64,000 nt of DNA. It comes from Agrypnia vestita. Taxonomy: Eukaryota > Arthropoda > Insecta > Trichoptera > Phryganeidae. Within the stretch, counting starts at the first letter, position 1. Every line of letters begins with the position of its first letter. This document shows, piece after piece, positions 1 through 8,700 of the stretch. The stretch spans positions 62,001 to 126,000 of the forward strand of contig JADDOH010010015.1 of the NCBI GenBank assembly GCA_016648135.1. The letters are read 5' to 3'. The notes under the pieces were generated by a model. That model did not search any database, was not told where the DNA came from, and was given only the letters and a program-made list of their open reading frames with translations. The position numbers were made by a program, and so were the translations under genes.

Positions 1-27
1 CAATGTAAGTGTAAATTATCTTTATAG

Positions 28-110
28 CTCACCTATTGGAAGGCTCCATAGGTTTAGGAAACGAGTATGGCAACCTGTCGGATGTTTTTTCGGAAACACT
101 CGCCGCCTAA
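28..110 (+). other. Possible exon with stop codon, gene unknown
   Basis: After a plausible acceptor (tttatag, ending at 27) an open frame runs through residues such as HLLEGSIGLGNEY and LSDVFSETLAA and stops at TAA 108-110. The peptide looks like real protein rather than random frame. It could be the last exon of an upstream gene, an alternative end of BRUCE, or a BRUCE exon whose donor I cannot place. BRUCE must extend left of the window, so a foreign terminal exon here would be nested in its intron. No family was recognised. Confidence 0.25.
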
Positions 111-179
111 GAGATAGCTCTTCCGGACGAATTCGATCGTTTATAATTATTGATGTCTTATCTTTCTTTTGTTTTCGCT

Positions 180-480
180 TTTTGAATTTCATATTTCATT
201 TTATTTTGTTGTTATTTTATTGCTTCTTCAGTTCCAGATTTGATTCGTTTGACTTGCTTACAATTTTTTCATTTTGCTGTAATTTCGTTTGTCTCTTGAA
301 TTTCAGACTTGATTTGCTTACTATTATTTTATTTGCTTCAGTTTTATTGCTTTTTGAGTTTTATATTTGATTTGTTTATTATTTTTTCATTTTTTTTGTA
401 ATTTTTTAATACTTTTCATTATTTGCTTAATGTCTTGTTAGTCATATATCTTTATAAATCACTTTTCACATTTTTTAAGT
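180..480. repeat. T-rich degenerate tandem repeat
   Basis: Recurring blocks of the type tttgatttgcttac followed by ttattttattt and ttcagtttt occur about three times with drift. This is low-complexity, T-rich DNA and explains the small ORF here. No coding signal was seen. Confidence 0.5.
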
Positions 481-1550
481 ACATTGTTTTTTAATGGTAC
501 GTTGTACCGTGTATGTATTAAAAAAAAAAAAAATACTATACAAAATTCTGATTAACCCTGTGGACAAAATAATTGTATTGTAATTGCGTTCTTAGAGCAT
601 ACTAATAAACATTATGTTGACTGAATTATTCTAATCAGAAAACAACAAAGTCAGTTGCGATACATAAAATTTTTTTTTAGAATTTCTCTAGCATTAATTT
701 TGGTTTATTTAACGTTTTTAAAAGCAAAATTAATAAACCTTTTTACAACAATGCTTATTTTCATTTGGAAATATTTAATTATCGATATCATTGAGGATGC
801 CGGTACTGTCTTGAAAAGTTATCTTCCTAGAGTGGCCAGGTGTTCCTAACTTTTCCAAATATCCCCTAAAGGTATTGTTGTATCAGTTCTGCACCATTAG
901 CCTTAACAAGGGCTGGTCTAAATGAAATAACAAATTTTTGGGGAATTTTTTTTAACGATTTGCAACTTACTGTTAATAACGAATTAATTAAATTTATTTT
1001 AATTGATAATTAAATTCGAAAAAAAATACAATGTAATAAATGGACAGGAAGTAAGGTAACCAACACATTAAATTAATTAAATACTTTAGGTAAAGGCTTC
1101 GAAATTGTGTGCCGGTAACATTAACGAGCTGAGGTACCAAAAAGACTCCAAAAACACCCCCATAAAAAGAACAAGATGTAAAAAGAGCTGCGAATTACTG
1201 TATCACGTACTTAATTTACACAAACGCTGTCAAATGCCATAACTTTAAAAAGGACGTAAAACGAAACATTAAAAACTCAATTAACATTTAATGACAAGAA
1301 CAATATAAAAAAAAATTAACCCATAAAAACATAGTTTTTATTATAAATTCTTTATATGCGAGGAGTCGGTTTCTATTTTATTGTTCTTGTATTTTCTTGA
1401 CCAAGACATTAATTTGATCACATCAGTCCTAAATAAAATTAAGATAATCAGGAAAATCGTTTTTTCAGTACTTGTATTATTGTGTTAATTATCACTCGAT
1501 CATTGACATAATCAGCTTCTGTTTTGTAGCAATTTTAAATAAAGAGATAT
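481..1550. other. AT-rich non-coding stretch, nothing recognised
   Basis: Both strands are full of stops. There are A-runs near 519-532 and several AATAAA-like hexamers. The small ORF at 655-849 has no recognisable content. I see no gene, RNA or clear mobile element end here. Confidence 0.5.
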
Positions 1551-1561
1551 ATTCTAAGGTG

Positions 1562-1623
1562 AGGAAAATTATTGAGGAGGCCAAGACCCACCAAGGGTTG
1601 TAGTGCGAAGAATGATGATGATG
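1562..1623 (+). mobile_element. 62-bp 5'-truncated RTE-type LINE insertion with target duplication
   Basis: The insert encodes the last codons of an RTE-type ORF (RKIIEEAKTHQGL then TAG) followed by a GATGATGATG tail, the usual 3' microsatellite of RTE LINEs. The 11-bp sequence ATTCTAAGGTG lies directly before it (1551-1561) and directly after it (1624-1634), a clean target-site duplication. This is an almost maximally truncated retrotransposition event. The identification as RTE rests on the C-terminal peptide and tail. Confidence 0.75.
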
Positions 1624-1634
1624 ATTCTAAGGTG

Positions 1635-2335
1635 TCCATCATTTAATGTTCATGTCGAATATCTGAATTAATTTTTGTATTTTTTTTGTTTGCGTGCGTA
1701 TATGTTTTTGAAAAAAAAGAATGAAATTGTCATCGACATGAAGTTAACGTGCGAAATTCAGATCAATTGGATGACGGACATTGTGTTAATTTTAACTTCG
1801 ATAACGCTATTTACTTAGCCTAAAGTGCGCAATTTTTGACGAATTATAGCTAGTTAGCTTCAAAACTGTTATTTTCTATAAACGTTAATGATCCATTGAT
1901 TAATGGAAAAATGATTATACGTGTGGATGGCTGATTGTTCGATCACATTCTAGAAACAATGATAACAGAACGTATCGAACAGCTTGATAATCATGGATAA
2001 CATATTGAGGTATCATTTATTAGATGGATTTTTTTTTGTATGGAATTGAAGCTCTGTTTTCCAGGACTATATTCAATTGTAAATTGATACATTAAATGGA
2101 ACGACTTTCCCAGAAAGTGCCTCCGTGTGGTCCGCAGAGACTAGACGAGTTATTCCTTAACCCTAGAAATGCCAATAGAGAAAACGCAGCATTCTATCTT
2201 TTTGTATGTGGACCAGAGGTTTCCAACTATTTTTAACAAACAGAGGGCTGTCAAAATAATAAATCGATGTAGGTAGGTATTTTAAGAATCATATGAGTAC
2301 ATTCAATTTTATTTTTGTATTGTAATGAGATAACA
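1635..2335. other. AT-rich non-coding stretch
   Basis: No open frame of note and no repeat boundary recognised. The sequence is ordinary AT-rich intronic or intergenic DNA. Confidence 0.45.
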
Positions 2336-2339
2336 CAAT

Positions 2340-2830
2340 CGTTATTCTAATCCAATCATATTCTGGGACGTCCTACAACATTCTAGAATTATCGATAGTA
2401 TTTGGGAAACATCTGGAACAGTCTGGAATGGACGGAAACATTCTCGCACATACTAAAAATGTATAGAATAATCTAAGAGGTTCAAAAAACCAAGGTGTAT
2501 CGTATAAAAGGCGGAGCCAATGCCGCGGCGGATTGTGTTTATTCTGACGTTTACCGGTGTGCTACTAACCAGGGATAAAACCGTTAGCAAAAACAGAGCT
2601 AACAACGCGTGTGCGATGCCAGCGACAAGAAATTAAGCGACGTTCCTAAGTGAAGTTGAAAATACGTGCAACTTACATTCGAGAATTAAACAGAATATTC
2701 TAGCAACCCATAATAAAGAGTTTCATAGACGAGTGATTATGTGTGTAATTAGTGTCTAGTGAATTAATGAATTATTAATAAATCGATAATTAATATCAAG
2801 TGTTTTCATTTGCCTCCCACGCCCACGTAC
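2340..2830 (+). promoter_or_regulatory. Promoter-like block, possible solo LTR
   Basis: A TATA-type box (gtataaaaggcgg, about 2501-2513) is followed by a GC-richer leader and, about 200 bp on, AATAAAG (about 2711). Upstream (2376-2450) several TTCTAGAA and GGAACAGTCTGGAA motifs resemble heat-shock-element pieces. TATA box, leader and polyadenylation signal within about 500 bp is how an LTR is built, but I could not fix TG/CA ends or a target duplication, and no internal retroelement sequence is attached. It ends next to the Helitron at 2858. Confidence 0.3.
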
Positions 2831-3146
2831 CGTGAGAGTATTTTATTATTCTGTTAATCAATGTATAAATATATAAAAAGAAACCCGTGTTTCCCTATCC
2901 GCCAAGTTTTCTTCACAACCAGATACTATCACCCCCTGGTGGTTATGGTGGTGGATAGCTCTTGGTGTCACATCTAAAATATGCGGGTTGGTGGGGGTTG
3001 CTGTGCGTGGGTGGGAGTGGGTGACGAAAATGTGCTTTCTAGCATATTGTTTTGTTATGAGAAAACCGCAAATGCTTCAGATTGTTTCAAAATAGGCGCG
3101 CCGACTGTGTTGGTGAGTCTAGGAGGTTTCGGAAAAACCTGCTATA

Positions 3147-3173
3147 GAAAGTTCTGGAAGGAGAATTCCCGAA
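3147..3173. promoter_or_regulatory. Heat-shock-element-like cluster in Helitron copy 1
   Basis: GAA at 3147, TTC at 3152 and GAA at 3157 alternate at exact 5-bp steps. TTC 3166 and GAA 3171 form a second pair. This is the HSF1 recognition pattern (inverted nGAAn units). The cluster is shorter than the matching one in copy 2, apparently because of a small deletion. Confidence 0.5.
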
Positions 3174-3247
3174 AGTTTCTATAAGGTTCTAAACTGAGTG
3201 GTGGAATGTGTCGGTGTGTCTAGAAGGTTCCTGTACATTCGATAAAT

Positions 3248-3291
3248 TTCTTGAAAGTTCTGGAAGACGGATGTTCTAGAAGGTTCGCGAA
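3248..3291. promoter_or_regulatory. Second heat-shock-element-like cluster in Helitron copy 1
   Basis: TTC 3248, GAA 3253, TTC 3258, GAA 3263, then TTC 3274, GAA 3279, TTC 3284, GAA 3289: two runs of four alternating units, each at exact 5-bp spacing. Three such units are enough for a canonical HSF-binding element. Function is inferred from pattern only. Confidence 0.55.
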
Positions 3292-3664
3292 AGTGCTATG
3301 ACGATCCAAACAGTGTACTAAAAATCAACGCGTGCGAAGCCGCGCGGGCACAGCTAGTGTTATATGAAACAGCTTTGCAAAAGTTAAAATTAGACTTTAT
3401 ACTCTTTTTAAAATATTGTTAAACTTCCGCTCTAAATAAGAAAATTTTGTATTTATAAAGGGAGATCGTTTACATTGTGTACACATTTTTTTATTCAAGT
3501 GATATTGATATTATTATTATTTTTATTATTATTGATCAATAAGTTTAAAACAATTTGTGTTTATAGATAATGAGAGAAATGCCCAGAATAGTCATAAAAT
3601 AAGTCTTTTATTATATTTTATATATAAAATAATTATTAATTTTAAATAAACAAATGTGTTTTAA

Positions 3665-3850
3665 CCACTTAACTAGTAACTCCTCTATGTCTACCGGTTT
3701 CGATACCACTGTATCTTCATCAGGACGGAAGCAAACTGATTATCTATCACCTATTCTAGAAAACAAATCAATTTTTGAACGGGAGCGTGGCTACAGCTAT
3801 GGTGGGGGTAATTGAGAAGTGGACGCCGAAACGGGGAATATAATCAAGTA
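3665..3850 (-). mobile_element. Penelope-type terminal fragment with hammerhead-like motif
   Basis: This block matches, in reverse complement, the segment 9907-9964 plus 10580-10660 on both sides of a later insertion. Shared landmarks are gtggctacag, aaacaaatcaat, tccgtcc and the hammerhead-like core. No reverse transcriptase is attached. It appears to be a terminal-repeat fragment of a Penelope-like or retrozyme-like element. Confidence 0.5.
3688..3725 (-). ncRNA. Hammerhead-ribozyme-like motif
   Basis: On the minus strand the core CTGATGA (3723-3717) is followed by a short helix, GATAC/GTATC around an AGTG loop, then GAAAC (3701-3697) and ccggtagac. This is the order of a hammerhead core: CUGAUGA, stem II, GAAA, stem III. 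Stem III would be very short, as reported for hammerheads in Penelope-like elements. Self-cleavage is not shown by the sequence alone. Confidence 0.5.
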
Positions 3851-4116
3851 AGATTATGAAAAAATCCAGTCTTTTGTAAATGATACATAAAACATATAAT
3901 ACTACATTTCTAAATAGCTGTCAATTGTATAATATTGCAACGTATCCCAAAAAATCTTTGAGTAATATTCGCTAGGTGACATCGGGATAAATCTATGAAT
4001 TTTTGTTAACTCGGCTATTTTTTGTGTAACTATTATATACTATTTCTTAATAATATATGATATAAATAATTATAAATCACTTCTCAGAGTCACATAGATG
4101 AAAACTCTCAAAAAAA

Positions 4117-4360
4117 TTACAGGAAAGACTGTGCGACAGAATGAGAAACGCCACGATCAGAGAAACGTGTGATATCCATAATGTGAGAGATGTGGGAGAC
4201 AAGAATAAGGTATTGGAAAGAACAAGTGGAAATAATGGACTCCCAAAGACTACCATACCTTGCCCTAGATGGGAAACCGCGAAAGGAAGAAGGATGCCTG
4301 GAAGACCCCCAAAAGATAGAAAAACAGCTGGCAGTCCACATCACAGGAAGTAACAAACTC
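4117..4360 (+). pseudogene. LINE ORF2 C-terminal remnant
   Basis: Two overlapping frames give the typical tail of an RTE/CR1-like LINE polyprotein: RMRNATIRETCDIHNV, then (frame change) YWKEQVEIMD, and GRPPKD. Repeated frameshifts show it is dead. The tail follows an upstream segment without recognisable reverse transcriptase, so only the 3' part survives. Confidence 0.55.
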
Positions 4361-4499
4361 TACACAGACAGGCCCTAGAATAAGAATACAGAAAATTATA
4401 TGGCTGATGATGGGATCATATAATCACCATATACTTTAATAGATGATTTTCTCAGGTATATGTTTTTAACTGATTCACGTCATTTATTTCGAATATAAT

Positions 4500-4590
4500 A
4501 CCTTCTGGTTTGGGTTTTCTGAGATATTCTGCCATATTTCTATGACCTTTCTGGCCGACGTTTCGGATTCCGCTGTAGGATCTTACAGAT
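4500..4590 (-). mobile_element. Decayed Penelope-type end
   Basis: Similar in reverse complement to 7026-7110: shared gatattctgcc, ctggccgacgtttcgg and the region of the hammerhead-like core. Here the CTGATGA box has decayed (ctgtaag on the minus strand), although the GAAAC box is kept. Confidence 0.45.
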
Positions 4591-5500
4591 ATCTTCTAAA
4601 TTTGCAACTTAACAATTAATTAATTTGAGATTTATGTTGTTTTGCGTAAATTACACATTTGTTATTAAATTTTCAAATAGTTATCTGCATTGAATCCCAA
4701 AAAAACTTCGAGTAACACACGCTAGGTGACATCAAGAAATGTGAACCCATTTTTATTTAAATATGGAATATCTTTGAACACTTCAAATAATCTTTAAACC
4801 AAGCTAAACGAGTTATGAAATATAACTTATATGGAGGTCTTCCGGGACGAATATTTTTGCCGGCACCTATATGAAACTTTCAAATGGCAAAGTCTCGTTC
4901 ATGGAGACGTAAAAGAGTCGCGGAAGTTATTACATCATATATATACCCCCTGCTGGGTTAAGCCTTGTCTGTTCTGGGCGATTATCCTGGGCGGAGGCGA
5001 CTGAAGCCCGTGACACATTATTATCTACAGTGCTGTATCAAAATACAAAATGAGATTTTACGCAAATAAAGTCATCGTCATATTTATGAATTTAATGTTT
5101 CAGACGCATGTATTGTACTACCCTTGCTAAGACTATGTTTTTCTGGTTCGAAATATTCAGTTAAATAACCCAGAGAATCAAATCTTACGTTACAGGTGGG
5201 GATACTTAGGTATCATTATACAAAAGGAATACAAATAAGACGTGGACATATCCACTGGAACGAAACTTTTTATATGAGAAACGTATAATGATGTTGAAAG
5301 ATTTGACAGATTGGCTAAACTTTACTTTATGGCCTCATTCGATTTTCTTTAAAAAAAAGTATCCTAGTGTAGCTAAGTGCCATGATGGCAAAACTGAAAT
5401 CAAAATTTGGCGGTCGTAAGTATTTAAAAAGTGATTACACTTTAAAGTTTGAACATTTTCCATATATAAAAATGTCCTTAGGTTTTCACGGCCGTTCAGA

Positions 5501-5847
5501 ATCTTCTGTGTATAGTTTTCTGGGATATTCTGCCGTGTGTGTGTGACCTCTCTGGCCAACGTTTCGGATCCCATTGCAGGGTCCATCATCAGGGCTGATG
5601 TGATGAGTGAGTGTTGAAGTGTAGGTTAAGTATTACCTTGCAATACCGTACCGAAGTCAGGGTGTCTCCAAGTTTGTGTTATATATGTTAAATACTGGAT
5701 TGCAGTACCGTGTCGAAAGCAAGGTGTGTGTCTTCTTGTAGTGTTTTTATATATCTACTAACGGATGTCGGACTGTGCGGATCGTCTATTTGATTTATCC
5801 TGCAGCGCCGGATACCACGATGTTCTTAACTTAAGACCGTCATCCCT
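5501..5847. repeat. Left inverted repeat arm of Penelope element
   Basis: From atcttctgtgtatag at 5501 to catccct at 5847 this is the reverse complement of 6776-7117. It contains the stop and last ~30 codons of the ORF and the 3' flank. The near-identity of the arms implies a recent origin or gene conversion. Confidence 0.8.
5551..5592 (-). ncRNA. Hammerhead-like motif, left arm
   Basis: Minus strand: CTGATGA (5592-5586), a stem II of GGACCC with GGGAUCC (one bulged A) around TGCAAT, then GAAAC (5565-5561). It is identical to the right-arm copy at 7026. The core is complete; stem III would be minimal. Confidence 0.5.
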
Positions 5848-6858
5848 ATTAATGTTTACCGGGTGCTTGTATATTTCGATTGCTTCTTTGACCAGGCGCG
5901 TGTGGTGACTTTTGGGCTTTCCTAAGATTTTTGGCTCAAATGAAAAATGGTGGCCCGTATCTAGAAAGTGCTCAGCCAATGCCGATTTTTCCGGGTGACC
6001 GAGTTTGCATGCTCTTTTATGCTCATCAACCCTCTTTGAAATCGTTCGTGCTGTTTGTCCCACATACACTTTGTCGCAATTTTGACAATCGAGCCTATAA
6101 ACACCGTCGGTCTCAAGGGAATCCCGATCCTTCGCTGGTCTTAAGAGGTCCTTAACCTTGTTGTTTGTGCCGAAAACTGTCTTAATATTCTGTTTCTTGA
6201 GCGCTTTGGCAATCCTGTCTGTTACATTATGGATATAAGGCAAGAAAGCAATCCCTTTGATCTCAGCTTCTGTGTTTTTCTCGGAGCTGTTAGATTTGGC
6301 TCTTATGATGTGCCGTATCTGCCGTCTTTGGTATCCATTGCTTTCTAGCGCGTCGCTCAGTGTACGAATCTCCTCCTGCAGATGTTCTTCTTGGCATATT
6401 CGTTTAGCTCTCGTAGCTAAGGTATTAATTAGACCTCTCTTCTGCGCTGGGTGGTGGTGGGAATCTGCATGCAAGTAGCGGTTCGTATGGGTCGGTTTCC
6501 TGTAGACCCTGTGCCCGAGACTACCATCTGTGTTCCTTTTCACTTCTACATCCAGAAATGGTAGTTTATTTTCTTTTTCTATCTCCATGGTGAATTTTAA
6601 TTTCCTGTGCAGCGTGTTGAGGTGTTCGAGAAAGTCCTGTAATTTTTCTTTCCCGTGAGGCCAGATTGCAAACACGTCATCAACATACCTCCACCAAACC
6701 TTGGGGATCAAAGTTGCTGTGTCTAGAGCCGTTTCTTCGAATTTCTCCATTACGAAGTTTGCCCAGTAATTGCGCAGGGATGACGGTCTTAAGTTAAGAA
6801 CATCGTGGTATCCGGCGCTGCAGGATAAATCAAATAGACGATCCGCACAGTCCGACAT
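5758..6858 (-). CDS. Penelope-like RT (truncated) with GIY-YIG endonuclease
   Basis: This 366-aa frame keeps only the end of the reverse transcriptase palm and thumb: VWWRYVDDVFAIWPHG (about residues 53-68) carries the catalytic YVDD box. A Penelope-type linker follows (FLDVEV, YRKPTHTNRYLH), then a GIY-YIG endonuclease domain (about residues 255-330: GVYRLDCQNC, KVYVGQTARTI, EHKRACKLGHPEKSALAEH, with the conserved CxxC and H). The first ~28 residues (MSDCADRLFDLS...) are antisense to the ORF's own C-terminus, because the frame starts in the inverted right arm. The listed start is therefore an artefact and the true N-terminal RT is missing. In life the enzyme would copy its RNA at a nick made by GIY-YIG. 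It is not functional as it stands. Confidence 0.8.
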   Translation of the reverse strand: MSDCADRLFDLSCSAGYHDVLNLRPSSLRNYWANFVMEKFEETALDTATLIPKVWWRYVDDVFAIWPHGKEKLQDFLEHLNTLHRKLKFTMEIEKENKLPFLDVEVKRNTDGSLGHRVYRKPTHTNRYLHADSHHHPAQKRGLINTLATRAKRICQEEHLQEEIRTLSDALESNGYQRRQIRHIIRAKSNSSEKNTEAEIKGIAFLPYIHNVTDRIAKALKKQNIKTVFGTNNKVKDLLRPAKDRDSLETDGVYRLDCQNCDKVYVGQTARTISKRVDEHKRACKLGHPEKSALAEHFLDTGHHFSFEPKILGKPKSHHTRLVKEAIEIYKHPVNINRDDGLKLRTSWYPALQDKSNRRSAQSDIR

Positions 6859-7117
6859 CCGTTAATAGATATATAAAACACTACAAGAAGACACACACCT
6901 TGCTTTCGACACGGTACTGCAATCCAGTATTTAACATAACACAAACTTGGAGACACCGTGACTTCGGTACGGTATTGCAAGGTAATACTTAACCTACACT
7001 TCAACACTCACTCATCACATCAGCCCTGATGATGGACCCTGCAATGGGATCCGAAACGTTGGCCAGAGAGGTCACACACACACGGCAGAATATCCCAGAA
7101 AACTATACACAGAAGAT
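6776..7117. repeat. Right inverted repeat arm of Penelope element
   Basis: Reverse complement of 5501-5847. It is the start of the element when read along the minus-strand gene. The junction with the truncated RT is at 6776. Confidence 0.8.
7026..7068 (+). ncRNA. Hammerhead-like motif, right arm
   Basis: CTGATGA at 7026-7032, stem II GGACCC/GGGAUCC, GAAAC at 7053-7057, then gttggcc. It is the same as the left-arm motif in opposite orientation, so transcripts of either strand would carry one copy of the core. Confidence 0.5.
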
Positions 7118-7376
7118 ATAACAATTCTATACGATTTTGACGGCAGAAAAACTTCTGTTTTGATTGTTGATTTAAAATATAATCCGTGATGTTTTTGAGT
7201 TGAAAATGGAACGACAGGTCACAACAGGATTTCTCTATTGGGAAAAAATTACATTTTTCAAATTCGATACGCTATACGCATCGATAAATAATTTATTTTG
7301 TGCCTGTCGCATATATGCGACGCGGCCCCTGGGGACAGTCGCGCTCCGTCGCATATATGAGACGTGGCCCCAGGCT
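7118..7376 (-). repeat. Repeat X, partial copy (one end only)
   Basis: The stretch from acaattctatacg to about 7376 matches 23352-23575 and, in reverse complement, 54787-55080 and 63305-63520. It ends in two palindromes, GTCGCATATATGCGAC (7306-7321) and a one-mismatch version (7348-7363), separated by ggcccctgggg. Only the palindrome end of the family is present, cut by the Penelope insertion or by truncation. No protein is encoded. Confidence 0.7.
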
Positions 7377-7480
7377 CATTAAATATTATTTTATTAGCCT
7401 ACAGGATTTTTTCAGCGGCTAGAACTTTTGTGACGCCGCCAAACCCACTTAATTTTTGTTGCGCCCATTTTTCATTTTTA

Positions 7481-8176
7481 GCGCTTGTTCAGACACAGCG
7501 GGAACCGTTCAGTTTCAGAATCGCGTTTCAAAACATGCGATTTGTGTCATCCTGTTCGCACAGCCGCGGTTAATAAGCGATTTGTGCGCGCGAAAATAAA
7601 CGTCAGTTTGACAGTTCTGATGCCGTTCTCCATCTTTGAATATCAGAGATATATTCGCTCATTACTTTGTTAACGACGGCCGTGTTCCATGGCAAGACAC
7701 ATAAATATCATTCTGTCAGTTCATTTTTGATGAATAAATACCTACTTCTCTAAAATACTATTTTTTTCCACCATTTCCAAATATCTCCACCAACTCCTGC
7801 CAAGCTTGGTTCTTGGCATATTTGAGTAATCCTCACACCATTACAGGTCTTTTCTCCACTTCATCAATAAAAAATTCAGTGTCAAAGCGATCCATAACCA
7901 TAGAAAAGAGAGTATAATCCACGTGTGCTCCTGTTGTGACATGGAACCGTGCGGTGCCCGCAACGCGACTGAACGCTCTCGTAAGGCCCCATAGTAATAG
8001 GATCGTGCGGGCGCCGTGCGGGTCTATTTTCTAGCGGTCGGGTTGCGGGCACCACAGCGGTTGACTAACCGCACGGTTGTGTGTGAACGATCACATACAA
8101 ACCTAGGTAAATGAGACCCGCACGGATCTCATGCGATTCTGAAACGGGACGGTTCCCGCTGTGTCTGAACAAGCGC
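7481..8176. mobile_element. PIF/Harbinger-like element with TTA target duplication
   Basis: Long terminal inverted repeats of about 45 bp start GCGCTTGTTCAGACAC at both ends. TTA flanks both sides (7478-7480 and 8177-8179). The related copies of repeat Y at about 19437 and 54120 read straight across the site (tttttaggaatg), so they are the empty site. A 3-bp TWA duplication is typical of PIF/Harbinger elements. The 696-bp interior holds a MADF-like remnant on the minus strand but no nuclease. Confidence 0.7.
7769..7901 (-). pseudogene. MADF-domain remnant of Harbinger second ORF
   Basis: The minus frame from ATG at 7901 reads MVMDRFDTEFFIDEVEKRPV, a stop within VMV*, then GLLKYAKNQAWQELVEIFG. 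The pattern (acidic FIxEVxKRP, then KNxAWxELxxxF) is that of the MADF DNA-binding domain. Harbinger elements carry such a protein next to the transposase, which supports the class call. A stop codon, and loss of the region after 7769, make it non-functional. Confidence 0.5.
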
Positions 8177-8426
8177 TTAGGAATGTTGAACAAAATTTCG
8201 TCTTCCGAAAAACGTATTATGAAGATTTATTTATATGAATAAATTGAGTTCAGCTATAAATATTTTCACGACTTAGGCGAGAAACGAACATAAGCGGGAA
8301 ACGTATTAAGCCTAAAAAAAATATGGGATTTGTATTGGACTTTTTCGGGACTGCAGAATTTAAACTTATTTAGCGGAAAAACTTATTAAAAGTGAATTTA
8401 TTAATCGAGTTTCACTGTATACCAAA

Positions 8427-8700
8427 TAACCTCGAATATCTTTTCAAAACAAGATAGTTTACTTATAGGTCTGTAGTTACTAATGTCACTTTTATTTCTT
8501 GTCATAAATATTGGTGTGATGTGAGCTACCTTCTATAAGTTGGGGAACTTTCCTTCTTTTAAAGATTTGCTAAAAATGATATAGATAGGTATTCTAAATA
8601 TGCAACATACATTTTACATGGGACAGCTATACTTGAACAGATAACTTGTTAACGATGTCAACTGATTCCGAATTTCATTTAATGCATTCATTTCACTCTC
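8427..8700 (-). pseudogene. LINE reverse transcriptase remnant
   Basis: In the minus direction frames give NISLKEGKFPNL, then HITPIF-like and SDISNYRPISKLSCFEKIFE. SNYRPIS is the hallmark of the fingers region of Jockey/CR1-like LINE reverse transcriptases. Frameshifts and stops are present. The flanks (8701-8890) show no other content. Confidence 0.55.

Larger units (their letters stand above)
2858..3357 (+). mobile_element. Non-autonomous Helitron, copy 1
   Basis: The left end is TC (2858-2859) leading into an AT run and aaaagaaac. The right end is CTAG (3354-3357), preceded about 10 nt upstream by a GC-rich hairpin-prone segment (cgcgtgcgaagccgcgcggg). It sits between A and T, as Helitrons do. 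Homology with the second copy at 12970-13502 is high from end to end, fixing both boundaries. There is no Rep/helicase coding sequence, so it would need enzymes from elsewhere. Its 3' half carries phased GAA/TTC arrays (separate entries). The 67-aa ORF at 2981 is not a recognisable protein. Confidence 0.7.
5501..7117 (-). mobile_element. Penelope-like retroelement flanked by inverted terminal repeats
   Basis: The element holds a truncated reverse transcriptase plus GIY-YIG endonuclease gene (minus strand) flanked by inverted repeats of about 345 bp (5501-5847 and 6776-7117). The arms are nearly identical, with a few small indels. The right arm is an inverted copy of the 3' end, including the last codons of the ORF and the 3' UTR with a hammerhead-like motif. 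Penelope elements are known for 5' truncation and terminal repeats in odd orientations, which fits. It directly abuts repeat X at 7118. Confidence 0.8.
7377..8420. repeat. Repeat Y, copy 1, split by a Harbinger-like insertion
   Basis: 7377-7480 and 8177-8420 together match the unbroken copies at 19310-19680 and 53985-54360. Shared landmarks: ttttttcagc, acgccgccaaa, aaacgtattatgaag, ataagcgggaaacg, and the end cgagtttcactgtat. Read in reverse, the terminus (atacagtgaaactcg) resembles a pogo/Tigger-type terminal repeat. No transposase is left. Confidence 0.65.

Noticed and set aside
7300..7380. CRISPR-like palindromic repeats
   Set aside because: Only two units with no unique spacers; they are the ends of a dispersed eukaryotic repeat family.
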